Assembly (NCBI GenBank): GCA_029783825.1
Contig: JAREIK010002966.1
Location: forward strand, 905,561 to 969,560
DNA length: 64,000 bases
From: Sapria himalayana
Taxonomy: Eukaryota; Streptophyta; Magnoliopsida; Malpighiales; Rafflesiaceae
Reading direction: 5' to 3'
A program made the translations under genes and the position numbers. The first letter of the stretch is position 1; the number at the start of each line of letters is the position of its first letter. The notes beneath the pieces are model-generated. The model had not been told where the DNA came from. It was given only the letters and a program-made list of their open reading frames with translations, and made no database searches. Positions 14,031-25,849 of the stretch are shown here, piece after piece.

Positions 14031-15132
14031 CATTCTATCAACTTGTTTATCTATTTCTCTCTCTATAAATCTATCTATCAATCTCTCTATCAATCTGTCT
14101 ATCTATTTGTCTATCTATCTTTCTTTTAATTTGTCTATCAATATGTCTATTAATCTATCTATCAATAAGTCTATCTAATAGTCTATCAATATATCTATCA
14201 ATCTGTCTATTAATGTGTTTATCAAACTTTTTATCAATATTTCATTGATCTTTCTATCATTTTATTTATTAATCTATCTATCTATTTGTATATCTATCAA
14301 CATATCTATCTATATGTTTATTTATCTATAAATCTTTTTATCTTTTTATCTATCTATCTTTCTAACAATCAATCTATCTATCTATTTGTCTATAAATCTG
14401 TGTATCAAACTATCTATCTATTTTTCTGTTTGTCTATCTATTTATCTATATGTTTGTCTATCTCTTTGTTTGTTTGTTTGTCTATCTATCTGGCTATATT
14501 TTGTCTGCCTATCTATCTATCTTGCCTCCATGCCTAATTGTCTGCCGACCTAATTGCCTACCCATCTTTCTGTCTATCTATCTGACTATCTATCTATTTG
14601 GCCACTATTTGTGTGCCTATTTATCTATTTGTCTATTTGTCTTTCTGTTTATCTAACTATTTATCTATCTGTCTATCTAAATATATTTTTATCAATCTAT
14701 CCATCTACCTATCTACTTGTATATATATCTATTTGTTATCTATCTATCTTTCTTTCTTTCTATCTAACTATCTATCTTTCTTTCTATTGGTGTACTTATA
14801 TGTCTATTTTTTATCTATCTATATATCTATATGTTTATCTATCTATCATCTGTCTATCTATCTATCTATGTGTCTATCTATCTATCTATCTATTTATCTA
14901 TCTATGTATCTGTCTAATAATCTATCAATCTATCTGTCTATCTCTCTATCTATCTATCTATCTATTTATTTGTATATCTATCTTTCTATATGTTTGTCTA
15001 TCTTTAAATCTAGTTATCTATATATCTTTCAAACTTTTTATATATCTATCTATCATTCTATTATCAATATTTTTATCAATCTGTCTATCAATATGTTAAT
15101 CAATCTTTATATCATTCTAACTATTAATCTGT

Positions 15133-15181
<49 letters not shown>

Positions 15182-15528
15182 CGTATAACTATCTATCTAT
15201 ATATTTATCTATCTATATATTTGTCTATCAATCAATCTATCTATCACCCTATCAATCTATCTATGTGTCTAACAAACTATGTGTCAAACTATTTATCTAT
15301 CTTTATGTTTGTCTGTCTAACTATTTTTCTATTTGTCTGTCTCTTTGTTTGTCTGTATGTCTAACTACCTATTTGTTTGTATGTATTTATGTCTATCTGC
15401 GTGCCTACCTTATTTTCTACCTACTTTACTACCTGTCAATCAATTTGTCTCTCTATCTAATTATCTATCTATCTATCTTAATATTAGTGTTTCTATTTGT
15501 CTATCGATCTATTTATCTTTCTATGTTT

Positions 15529-15566
<38 letters not shown>

Positions 15567-16731
15567 GCCTATCTACTTGTCTATCTATCTATTTATTATC
15601 TATCTATCTTAATTTTTATTTGTATATCTATCTGTCTATTTATCTGGCAATCTATTTCTCTATCTGTCAATCAAACTATTTGTTTATCTATCTATCTATT
15701 AATCAATCAATCTATGTGTCTATCTATCTTTCTATCTATTTTTAAATATATATATCTGTCAATCTAGCTTTCTATCTTTCTATCAAACTCTCTGTCTATC
15801 TATGAGTGTATCTATGTGTCTATCTATCTGTCTATCTATATGCATATCTATATGTCTATCTATCTTTCTATTTATCTATGTATCTATATGTCTATCATTC
15901 TATCTATCTATATGTTTGTCTGTCTATCTGTCTATTTATCAGTCTATATTTTTGTCTATCTATCTATCTATCTGTCTGTCTGTCTATCTGTCTGTCTATC
16001 CTTCTATATGTCTATCTATATGTTAATTATCTATCTATCTTTCTTTCTATATATTTTTCTATTAATCAATCCGTATAACTATATGAATATCTTTATATCT
16101 AACTTTCTATCTATATATCTTTATTTTTATCTATCTATCTAATTATATATATATATATATATATATGTCTATCTAATTTTAAATCTATCGATCTAATAAT
16201 ATTTCTATCTTTCTATCTAATAATATGACTATCTATCAATCTATATATCCATCTATCTATCTCTCTATTTATCTATATATCTATCTATCTTTCTTTCTAT
16301 TTATCTATATATCTAACTATATATCTATATATTTATCTATCTATCTATATATCTATCTATCTATCCATCTATTAATCTGTCTATCTAATTTCTATCAATT
16401 TATTTATCAATTTATTAATCAATCTGTCTATCAATCTATCTATCAAACTAACTATCAATCCATTTATCAATCTGTCTATTATTCTGTCTATCAATCTATT
16501 TATCAATCAAGCTATCAATCTTTCTATCTCTCTATCTATATATATATATATATATATATCTATCTATCTATCTAGTTATCTATCTATCTATCTATCTATA
16601 TGTCTCTTTATCTATATATCTTTATTTCTATCTATTTATATATCGTTCTATCTATTTGTATGTCACTCTATTTATCTATCTATGAATCTATCTGTGTATC
16701 TGTCTATCTATCTGTCTCTTTATCTGTCTAT

Positions 16732-17028
16732 CTATCTTTGGCTCACCAACTCTTTCTCAATGACAAAACAATCCCAAATTTCTTCAATTTATGATTAATC
16801 CTCACTCCTTGCATTTGCAAGACTATGACAAGTCGAAACTACTTCAACAATTGGCAGGTAAACCATTGGAGCAGCTCCTCATGTTCATCTGGCTGCCTTA
16901 CTTTCATTAGGTTCTGCTGGTAGAAAAGAAATGGCTGCAAATGATTACGATGATCTTCCTGACTTTGATTTTGGAACTGCTTCTGATACTTCTTTTTATT
17001 TACGAGGAAAAATGATGAATGCTGCGTC
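16732..17028 (+). pseudogene. SPOC-domain gene fragment, duplicate copy 1
   Basis: About 297 bp are closely similar to 18,991-19,286. One frame reads TIGAAPHVHLAALLSLGSAG (from about 16,850), then MAANDYDDLPDFDFGTASDT and FYLRGKMMNAASHL, then a stop. The acidic DDLP(D/E)F(D/N)F motif is a feature I associate with the C-terminal part of plant SPOC/TFIIS-type proteins. There is an internal stop upstream of TIGAAP. The left edge coincides with the end of the TCTA array at the shared word CTATCTTTGGCTCACC, so the array has truncated this copy. It is non-functional. Confidence 0.55.
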
Positions 17029-18423
17029 TCATTTATGAAATAACATCATTTATGGTTAAACAAATTCTATTTCATTTTTTTTATTTAAATTATTTAATTT
17101 TTATAATTTTAGTTTACTAGTATATTTCTCTCTTTTTTTTAAATAAAAAAAAAGAGAAATTCAATCACTTAATTCCATAAAAAAAATGCTAAGGAATATT
17201 CAATCACAAAAATTTTTTCTTTCTTTCACAAAGAAAGAGAGGAGAAGGGAAACTGGACTATGTGAGCGACCAACAAATTCCGACTCTTCTTGTTGCCAAG
17301 TAATATTATCATTGATCTTCTCCTTCAAAATACTATATACATTTCTCTGTTTCTCACAATTTCATTACCAATGGCAAAGTTTGGTTTATACAGAATATTT
17401 GGTTTTTATTTTTTTTATTTTCCTCCAATTTTCTTCTTCTTTCTTCTATTTTCACATCACTTATATGATGTTAACTCTCCACCATTACTGAAACAGCAAA
17501 TGGTTAGTGTAAACTTTGTTCATTAACTATTTAAAAAATTAGGGTTTTATGGATTTTAAATATAAAATGTACATTTTGTTTTCTACTTTTGTAACTTAAA
17601 AAAAATTTATGCTTAATATTTTCTAATTCGGTAATTTAATAAAAAAATTATGTTTAATGTTTTTTACATATGTTACTTAATAAAAAAAGTATGTTTAATG
17701 TTTCTTGCTTCTGTAACTTAAGAAAAAACAAAATCAATGTTTATGAGTTCTATTTTTTTTGTCTCCAAAAATATTATAAACAGATAACATTATTTATAAA
17801 CTTTTATACATTTATATAATCATATGACATTATATATAAATGTCTATACTTTAATATATATAAACATATTACATTATATAGAAACATTGATATGTTTATA
17901 TAAACATATATTGTTATATATAAATATTTATACATATGTATAAATGTTTATAAATATGTTACACCATTTACATAAAATTATCCATTTATATATTTTTTTA
18001 TATAACATTTATATAACATATAAAATATTTATACATTTTTGTAAACATTTATATAACATATAAATTTTTATATAAATATAAAATATTTATAATGTTTATA
18101 TAAATGTGATATATATACTATATAATATTTATAAAAGTTTACAAATATATAATTATATATATGTAACATTTATAAAAATATTTTAATCACAACATTATAT
18201 CTAAACACTTGTATATTTATAAAAGTGTTAATTTTTTTTAATGATTATTCTTTTTAATGTTTAATGGATTTCAAATCACCAAAAAGTGTGCTAGCTTTTA
18301 AAGTTGTTTATATATTTAGTGTTTAATGCTTACTCTTCATCGCTTATCTTATATGTAGGAGCATTTGATTTGTGGTAACACTTTCTACCCTTACTCAACA
18401 AAATGAAACTATATCATTTTTTT
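17029..18423. other. AT-rich spacer or intron, with tetrad-like ATTTATATAA repeats
   Basis: No coding domain was recognised. The 17,760-18,230 part is an irregular repeat of TATAAACATTTATATAACAT-like words. Short frames at 17,186-17,526 are rich in Phe, Leu and Ile and resemble no known family. The stretch lies between two pieces of the SPOC gene and may be old intron sequence. Confidence 0.5.
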
Positions 18424-18834
18424 TAATGTCTAGTTATTTTACTTCTTCGAACCTATCATTCATCATGAGTCTGTGTACCATGGTCATGGTGAGTTACATT
18501 TTATTGCTCATTATTTGCTTACACCAAAACATGATATGCATTCTTTGATCATTGAATTAGAATGTCTCTGTCATTTCTGATATGTTAGGATGTTAATGAG
18601 AGATTTAGAACATAGTCAAACTCTGAACCGGCAAGCATGAAAGAGGTTGCATGGGGGTACAAGAAGGATGAGTGGGTTGGCTTTGCACAACTTTCACAGA
18701 GTATTGATCTTTATGTCTTCCCTCAAAGCCATACCATAATCACCATACTTGCTAAGCATAGATTTTTTAAGGGCATGACTCTCAATGATAATCACCCCAA
18801 ATTGTTAAAGCATATGAGAGTTTTTCTACAATAG
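18424..18834 (+). pseudogene. SPOC-domain fragment
   Basis: The open frame from 18,637 encodes 65 residues, including VGFAQLSQSIDLYVFPQSHT, then ILAKH and KLLKHMR. This fits the core of the plant SPOC domain, where a VGFAEP..GVELYxCPPH..T..ML.KH pattern is usual. SPOC domains bind phosphorylated partner proteins and occur in nuclear regulators of transcription and RNA processing, such as FPA-like and TFIIS/SPOC proteins. The canonical DNGLxGVxVW ending is missing. The upstream part (18,424-18,630) is repeated at about 39,548-39,745. The gene is dismembered and cannot make a full protein here. Confidence 0.6.
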
Positions 18835-18990
18835 AATAGGCAAACCTCACAACTCTCTTGATTCTACTCATAGAATAGGCAAAATAGCTGATTAATCCCT
18901 TCATGGTGCTACTAGAAACACTGACATCGATTCCATGAATATCCAGATAAGTCAACCTTGTTCTGATCATCAACCTTTTTCTACAATAGA
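18835..18990. other. Short insert between direct repeats TTTTTCTACAATAGA
   Basis: TTTTTCTACAATAGA occurs at about 18,821 and again at about 18,976 with roughly 150 bp between. The interval also repeats GAATAGGCAAA. It may be an insertion or a local duplication. A 63-residue minus-strand frame (18,782-18,973) has no recognisable domain. Confidence 0.5.
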
Positions 18991-19425
18991 CTATCTTTGG
19001 CTCACCAACTCTCTCTCAATGATAGAACAATCCCAAATTTCTTCAATTTATGATTCATCCTCACTCCCTGCATTTGCAAGACTATGACAAGTAGACACTA
19101 CTTCAACAATTGGTAGGCAAACCATTGGAGCAGCTCCTCATGTTCATTTGGCTGCCTTACTTTCATTCGGTTATGCTGGTAGAAAAGAAATGGATGCAAA
19201 TAATTACGATGATCTTCCTGACTTTGATTTTGGAACTGCTTCTGATGCTTCTTTTTCTTCACCAGGAAAAATGCTGAATGCTACGACTCGATCCCAAGAA
19301 ATATTCTGGTGGTGAATTTGACAATCTTGATTGTTCATTTACCAAGTCTTTGACACCATTCAAGTCAATGGAGACTTCTCAAAGTGTGCCTTATTATTTT
19401 TGCTTTGAAAGGTTTCCTCCGCTTG
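18991..19425 (+). pseudogene. SPOC-domain gene exon, duplicate copy 2, split by CACTA-1
   Basis: The first 296 bp match 16,732-17,028 and carry the same TIGAAPHVHLAALLS and YDDLPDFDFGTASDASF frame. Further on, an overlapping frame from 19,278 reads YSGGEFDNLDCSFTKSLTPF and ends at FERFPPL just before the CACTA-1 insertion. Joining 19,425 to 33,246, which keeps one TTG, continues this frame as VSAQVIPTHKQY and more, up to a stop. I infer that the transposon landed in this exon. Two frames and a stop are involved, so the exon was probably already damaged. Confidence 0.55.
19423..19425. repeat. Target-site duplication TTG, left of CACTA-1
   Basis: TTG lies immediately before TACTACAAGAAAA. The same TTG follows the opposite terminus at 33,243-33,245. 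Three-base duplications are the rule for CACTA elements. Confidence 0.85.
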
Positions 19426-19880
19426 TACTACAAGAAAAATCCTATATAGCTAGGGATAATTCCCTAGCTAAATGAGTATTTTCAGTCGCTAAATGAGATA
19501 TAGTGAACGATTACTAATGGATCTGTTTCCTATATAAAGTGCTTCTTGCTATATTTTAGCGACAGAAGTGTCCCTAGCTAAAAAGTTAGCGACATAAAAA
19601 TTCCTTGCTAAAAAAGAAAAATTTCATAGTTAAATTAAAAAGATAAACGAGATATTCCGTCACTAAATAAAAATAAAGACTGATGATTCCCGAGCTAAAG
19701 TGCTGGTCTATAAATTTTAGCGACGGATATAGTCTGTAGCAAATAAATTTAGCGATGGAATATACGTCGCTAAATTTAATATTTCCCTAGCTAAATTAGC
19801 TAGGGAAAATTCCCTAGCTAATTTAGCAAGTGATTTTTCCCTTGCTAATATATCAAAGAAATTTTCCATAGCCATTTTAA
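19426..19880 (-). repeat. Subterminal repeats at the 3' end of CACTA-1
   Basis: Words such as TTCCCTAGCTAAA, TTAGCGACGGA and ACGTCGCTAAA recur in both orientations. A near-perfect palindrome TTTCCCTAGC...GCTAGGGAAA spans 19,782-19,808. Such arrays are typical binding sites of the TNPA/TNP1-like protein. Confidence 0.8.
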
Positions 19881-20179
19881 TTTCAAAAATAATTTTAGAA
19901 TTTAAAAATTTTTTAAATTTTTTAAATTTTTTAAAATTTTTAAAATTTTTAAATTTTTTAAATTTTTTAAATTTTTTAAATTTTTTAAATTTTTTAAATT
20001 TTTTAATATTTTTAAATTTTTTAATTAAATAATTTAAAATTTTTATATTAAAATTGAATAAAAATTGAAACTATAAATAATTTATAATAAACAAAAAATA
20101 AATCATTTAAAATCTTTATGTAAATTCAATATTTTACATTATTGAAACAAAAAAATAACAAACTTTTATTTGATTTTAT
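19881..20179. repeat. AAATTTTTT simple repeat and AT-rich flank
   Basis: A 9-base unit AAATTTTTT repeats about a dozen times at 19,895-20,020, followed by AT-rich sequence with nothing recognisable. Confidence 0.85.
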
Positions 20180-20629
20180 TCATCAATGTATCTACTGATA
20201 GTACATAAAATATAATATATCCATTCATTGATGTTGCTTTCTCTCTATCTGATCCTCTGATCATCATTTTTATATTGCGACAAAGCTATCCAAGTCACAT
20301 CACATTATGTCAAGTGAAAAATCCAATCACTAATAGAAGTTTTGTATGAGGAACAATGCTGTATCATATCTGTAAGAAAATTAAACAACTAAATCAAATT
20401 AACAAAAAAAGTTATGTTTTGATACATTTATAATTCTGCAGTATATATGTAAATATATACTAGCTTTTCACTCGTAAATATATTACTGTAGTATATGTAC
20501 ATATAAATAATAGTATTATGTGTACATATAAACTAAGTACAAATAAACTCAGTATATACATACATAAAATACTACAGTATAAAATGTATGTATATACTAA
20601 CTTTATTCATATGAATATATCTCTTTTGG

Positions 20630-20885
20630 TGATATTGTTGCTGCTCCCACTGCGACTCCTGCCACTACTACCTTTGCCACTGTCGTTGCCAATATCGCTA
20701 CTACTATCACCACTACTACCTCTGCTGCTACTGCCGCCGCCACTACCACTGTTGCCGCCGCCGCTGCTATCACTGCCGTTGCCCTATTGCTGCTGCCGCC
20801 GCTGCTATCACTGCCATTGCTGCTATCGTTGCCACCGCCACTGCCGCCGCCTCAGCTGCCGCTTGCCGAGGCTGCCGATGATGAT
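20630..20885. repeat. Trinucleotide-rich array (CTG/CCA/CCG type), unit 1
   Basis: This is a run of CTGCTCC, GCCACTAC, GCCGCC and similar words. Its GC content contrasts sharply with the AT-rich surroundings. Translations give Leu/Pro-rich or Ala/Thr-rich low-complexity peptides, which I do not regard as genes. Confidence 0.85.
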
Positions 20886-21639
20886 AATAGCCTTTTACAT
20901 ACATATAATAGGCTAAAACTCTACCCAAAATTTTTGGAAAAATACAAACATATTAACAGATATATAAAAATAGTTATTATAGACATGAAAAAACAAAAAT
21001 TACAGTTGAATGTCATACATATTCAACAAAAATTTTAAAAAATAATTTAATATTTTAAAATTAAATTTAATAAAAATAGAAATTATAAATGTAAATTTTA
21101 AATTAAAAAAATTCATTCAATAACTTATTTTAATACAATATTTTAAATAAATAAAACAAAATAATAATAAAATTATACTACTTCTTATTAATCAATGTAT
21201 CTACCGACTATGCATAAAGTATAATCTATCAATGCATTGATGTTGCTTTCTCTCCCACTGCTCCTCCGATCACCAACTTTCAGCTGTGAAAATGCTCTCC
21301 GAGTCATGGTGCTTTATGTTTGTTGAAATATGTCTTTGCTTATACAAGCTTCATATAGGAAACAATGTGGTACCATATATGTACGAAATTTAAACCACCA
21401 AATCAAATAAAAATAAATAAATAAAACTATGTTTTGATTAATATAAAATGATGTAGTAAATATGAACATATATTCTAGCATTTCACTCGTACATATATTA
21501 CTGCAGTATATGTACATATAAACTATAGTATTATGTGGACATATATACTAAGTACATATATATACTCAGTATATATGTACATAAAATACTATAGTATTAT
21601 ATGTACGTATATACTGACTATATACATATGTATATACTG

Positions 21640-22060
21640 CATTTGTTACCGTTGCTACTGCTCTCGCTACCGTTGGCACTCCTGTAGTAGCTATTGCTGC
21701 CATGGCCACTGCCAATATTGCTGCCACTGCTTATGTTGCCACTACTATTGCTGCTGATGCTCGTGCGGCCACTACTACTGCCGCTGCTGCTACCATATCT
21801 ACCGGTGCTGCCACTACTACCGCTTCTGCCACCACTACTGCCCCTTCTGCCACCACTACTGCCTCTACAACCACTGCCACAGCTGCAGTAGCTGATGCTG
21901 CTGCTGCCACTACTGCCGCTTCTACCACTGATGTCCTAGTTGTTTCTATTGCTGTTACTGCCACTGCTGCTGCCATTGCAACTTTCGCTGCTGCCACTGC
22001 CACTTCTGCTGCCACTATTGCCGCTTCTGCTACCGCCACTACCACCGCTAGTGCTGCTGA
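21640..22060. repeat. Trinucleotide-rich array (GCTGCCACT type), unit 2
   Basis: About 420 bp of GCTGCCACTACTGCC-like repeats stay open in several frames on both strands (Ala/Thr-rich on plus, Ala/Val-rich on minus). The openness follows from a 3-base repeat without stops. The array ends next to the conserved word ATAATAGGCTAAAACTCTACCC. Confidence 0.88.
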
Positions 22061-22210
22061 ATATAGGCTTTTACATACCTATAATAGGCTAAAACTCTAC
22101 CCAAAAAATTAGAAACACAAAAACTTATTCACAAATATATAAAAATAAATATTATAGGCATGAACAAACACAAATTAAAGTTGATTGTCATATCGATTCA
22201 ACAAAACTCC

Positions 22211-22559
22211 AAAAAATGTCCAACAATTATGTTTAGAGATAAAGAGAGTACATAAATAAAATATTTTTAGAATAATAAAGATAAGATAAGCTAGCAAACT
22301 TTTTAATAAAGCTGAAATAGATTTATATGGGATTCATTCATTAGAAGGACCGTGGTAATGTCAGAATGCTTTGAATCAAAATTTTTTCTTTTCTCTCACA
22401 TAATGTGTCCTCCAAAGATTCATAATTTGATTTATCAGAAAAGCAAAGAACAAAACCAGAATAAAAAAAACTTGAAACTAGGAAAAAAATCATAATTATT
22501 TGTTACACAGACAAAAATAAATAACAGTTCAGAAATAATTTTCATACTCAATCATCCTC
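22211..22559. other. AT-rich 3' flank of the transposase remnant
   Basis: I see nothing coding. This is AT-rich sequence between the tandem units and the 3' end of the transposase pseudogene. Confidence 0.5.
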
Positions 22560-25262
22560 ATAATTTGTAGGGAATGCTAGCCTCATAATTTATAGGGAAT
22601 GCTAGCCTCTCCTGTGAGTATTCAAAGCTAGATCTCAGAATGCTCTCTGATGCACCAATGCCGCTAACTATGACTCCATATAGGACATATGCTATCATTG
22701 CTTTTTAAATTTCTTTAATTTCTTGCATTTCTTCCATCAAATTAGTTATCTACTCATCCTTCTTTTTCATTTTGGTCTCCATATCTACAATACGTTCATT
22801 TGTTTCCAATGCTTGTTGTTTGATCGCCTCATCCACCATTGCTGAGACAGATGAATTAGAAGCATGACTGCTACAACAAAATACCACTCCCTTAGAGCCA
22901 ATTCCGTACACTCGCTGCTTCTTTCTACCATCACATAACCTTCATAATTTTGTGGCACATTTCTATTCTCTGTATTGACATTATCATCAAAATAATAAGT
23001 ACAAAATGATGATGTTTCTTCTACCAAATATGGATTGCAAATTGAATCTTCAACTTTTGCCTTGTTTCTAACATTCAATTTCAACTTACCAAGATACCTA
23101 TAACCACAATGTTAGGTTTCAATTTGATTAAATTATAATATTACTTAAAGTACGAAATAATAAAACAGCAAATTATATGTATTTACCTCTCAAAATGATA
23201 CATCCACCTGAATTGCATTGACCCTACAATCATTGCTTCATATGCCAAATGGACCGGAAAATGCTCCATTGAGTCAAAAAAACTCGGTGGGAATATTCGT
23301 TCAAGCTTTCAAATAATAAGTGGAATATCATTCTCTAGCCTCACCATGTCATCTATTTTGATTGTGGTTGTAGTTAGCTATTTGAAAAAGAAACTTAGTT
23401 CTGTAAGGACCTTCCAAACACTTAGTGGAAGTAATTCACATAATGCAATTGGTATTAATCTCTGCATAAATACATGACAGTCATGACTTTTCATTCCAAA
23501 TAACTTAAGATTATTCATATCCAAGAATCTACCCATATTTGACACATCCATCAGAGAATTTCAAAATTTTAGCTCATTCACACAATATCTATCTTGCCTT
23601 CTTATCAAGTGTATAGCAAGCTTTAGAGAATTTTCTTGTTTTCTCATTCAGTTTCAATTTAGGATGCTGACAGTAATCATTCAGCACTTGTCTTGATTTT
23701 AAAGTGTGTTTTGTCTTTCCGTCTACATTAAGGATAGTGTTGAAAACATTGTCAAAAATATTTTTTTTCAATATGCAAAAAATCTAAGTTTTGACGAATT
23801 AATTTTGGATTTCCAATAGGGAAAGTCCAAAAATATACTATGTTTCTTCCAGCCAAATAATTTGCCTATTGGTGCATTACTTCCATTAGCATCCTTTTCA
23901 GTTATCTTCTTCAAACCCAAACTATGAATCTCTGTAATAATTTCATCTCCTGAATGAACTGCTGGTGTAACTTTCATCACAATTTTATTTTTTTTGAAAT
24001 GTAGTTCTATTTCTTCGAAATGGATGATTCGTAGGTAGAAACTTACGATGGTTATCAAACCATGATTGTTTACCACTAAATTTGAGGATAAATGCATCAA
24101 AATTTGTCATGCAATACAAGCATGTGAATTGTCTTGTAGTACTCCAGTTAGACAACATTGAATATGCAGAAAGTCACCGTCGAAAAAAGGGTTGCCCGCA
24201 TAATAAAATTTTGATTCTATGAGATATTATATGTATCCTCGCTAATATCTCATAAATGATTTAACTCTGCAATAAAAGGCTGTAAGAAAACATCCAGCAT
24301 GTCACATTTCGACTTTCTGCTCTAAAATCTTGATGTATATAAATAAAATGCTTCCAAGCAAGTGAATCTAATGGATGATGCATTACCCCTTCTTCAACTT
24401 CATGCTCGAAATGCCACCTCATATCATTTGTTGTAGCATTGTTGCATATAGTCTTTGTAATTGAGGAATTAATGGAAAAAAATACATCTTCTTAAAGACA
24501 AATTTCAATTTTTTTCACATTTCTACAACACGAGGTGCCTTCCTAAATCAAGGATAGTCACAAAACTTACAACTAATTAAATCACTATCACCCCCCCACT
24601 ATAATATGCATCTATTTAAACAACAAACAATTTTTTCCACTAGTAGACCCATTCCTCATAGTAACTTCTCAGTGTTGTAAAAGTAGTTAGTGATTAAATT
24701 ATTATACAGAACAATCTCATTCATCAGTTTTGTCACCTAATCAAATAATTTCTCAGACATATGCTTTTCTGACTTAATGCTCATTAGTCGAGCCACAAGT
24801 GATAATTGTGAATGTGTTTTACAACTAGGTTACAACTTTTTATCTGCAGCTTTAAGCATTTCATAAAATTTATGAGCATCAGGATTAGGTGGTTCATCCA
24901 TGTAATCCATATTGAAGTCAGCACCAGCAGCTTCCATGATCATTCTATGGTATGTGTTTGATGATTCTTCACCACAAGCAAAGGATTCAATACCCTCATA
25001 TTGGTCAAAAATCAGAGCCATTGTACTTTCCTTATGATAAATCCAAACAAAATAATTTGGGCACAAAGCCATATTTTACCAAATAATATCTTATAGTGTT
25101 TGCATCACGAAAAGGGATATTCTATCACTTCCTATGATTACATGGACACTTAATTTTTTCTCCATCCATTAATCTCAATTGACTACTTGCAAAATTGATG
25201 AAAGTTTCAAGTCTGATCAAAAAAATTTCATTCAAAAACCCATTAATAACCCTTCTATACAT
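22560..25262 (-). pseudogene. CACTA transposase (TNPD/Transposase_21 type) pseudogene fused to a TNP1-like tail
   Basis: Read on the minus strand. From about 25,240 a Transpos_assoc-like segment shows FINFASSQLRLMDG, KCPCNH and, after two stops, YGFVPNYFVWIYHKES. Next comes an acidic stretch ending PDAHKFYEMLKAADKKL (24,830). Around 24,100-23,590 lie GWKKHSIFLDFPYWKS and VFNTILNVDGKTKHTLKSR, typical of the TNPD core. At 23,400-23,090 DUF4218 is clear: FPPSFFDSMEHFPVHLAYEA, then MQFRWMYHFER. It continues at 23,084 with KLNVRNKAKVEDSI and TSSFCTYYF. The reading then runs into a TNP1-like tail (VYGIGSKGVVF in a shifted frame, then MVDEAIKQQALETNE). DUF4216 and the TNP1 N-terminus, present in CACTA-2, are missing, so an internal deletion joined the two genes. 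Several stops and shifts make it non-functional. Confidence 0.85.
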
Positions 25263-25849
25263 CCGCAGACTTCAGAGCTCATTTAGCCCTATTTTATTTA
25301 CAAAAAAAATGCCCAATCATTATTATAAATAAAACATTCTATTACTTCAAAATATACAAATAATAAAATAAAATTACTTACAGATGAATATGTAAAATTT
25401 AAATATCGTGAATATCGAGACAATGCGATGGTAGATTCTACATTAATAGATAACGTAAATTTTAGTATGATAAAGATTAATAGATATCTTAGTTATATTA
25501 GATAAAGGGTGCAAAGAATGATAATGCACAAGAAATGAAAGCAAAAAAAAGACATTTAATGTATGAGGGAGGAGCATGAGAGAGAGAGAGAGACATAGAG
25601 AGTGTAGTGGTAGAATGAAAAATTATATAAAAGAAAATAAAATTTTTTCTATATACACCTATCAAATATTATATATTTTGTCATATATAAGTTCATATTT
25701 GAGCCTGAGGCCCAAGGGATGGAATTAGCTAAGAGTACGATCCTTATTTGTATAATACCATATATGAGCCTGATCAACGGACATTCTCATGGTATGTGCT
25801 TACATATTATTAATATTATATCTTTAGACATTTTATTTCAAGTTGGTGC
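25263..25849. other. AT-rich leader of CACTA-1 transposase
   Basis: No coding was seen. A GA microsatellite lies at about 25,577-25,596. This would be the 5' untranslated or promoter side of the transposase, but no promoter can be pinned down. Confidence 0.45.

Larger units (their letters stand above)
6261..16731. repeat. 10.5-kb degenerate TCTA/TCTG (GATA/GACA) array, TCTA-1
   Basis: The region is an almost uninterrupted tetranucleotide array. TCTA dominates, mixed with TCTG/TGTC, TTTA, TCAA and CTTT variants; the minus strand reads GATA/GACA. Short purer inserts occur: (TG)n at 6,835-6,861 and (AT)n near 10,053-10,069, 15,137-15,173, 15,535-15,563, 16,144-16,166 and 16,538-16,558. A 4-base unit read in triplets cycles Ser-Ile-Tyr-Leu with no stop on the plus strand, while the minus strand meets TAG every 12 bases. 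This explains the many long plus-strand open frames, none of which is a gene. The array begins at the last base of CACTA-0 and ends inside a duplicated SPOC-gene segment. Confidence 0.97.
20180..22210 (-). repeat. Tandem ~1-kb units in the 3' interior of CACTA-1
   Basis: Two diverged units (about 20,180-21,040 and 21,190-22,210) share the same order of parts. First comes ATCAATGTATCTAC with ATTGATGTTGCTTTCTCTC. Then come a TACAAGCTTCATATAGGAAC-like word, a TATATGTACATATA palindromic block, a CTGCCACTAC trinucleotide array, and ATACATATAATAGGCTAAAACTCTACCCAA. The same parts appear in reverse orientation in CACTA-2 (38,200-41,560) and CACTA-3 (61,560-62,240), so this is a family feature. Confidence 0.75.

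Noticed and set aside
6242..16794. Dozens of long plus-strand open frames rich in Ser, Ile, Tyr and Leu (up to 232 residues)
   Set aside because: A TCTA tetranucleotide read in triplets cycles TCT-ATC-TAT-CTA without a stop in any plus-strand frame, so openness carries no information. The same applies at 41,911-42,841, 48,445-49,741 and 63,615-63,972.
20518..22112. Leu/Pro-rich and Ala/Thr-rich frames that could look like secreted or structural proteins
   Set aside because: They are translations of trinucleotide repeats and are open on both strands. The flanking AT sequence has no start context or gene structure.
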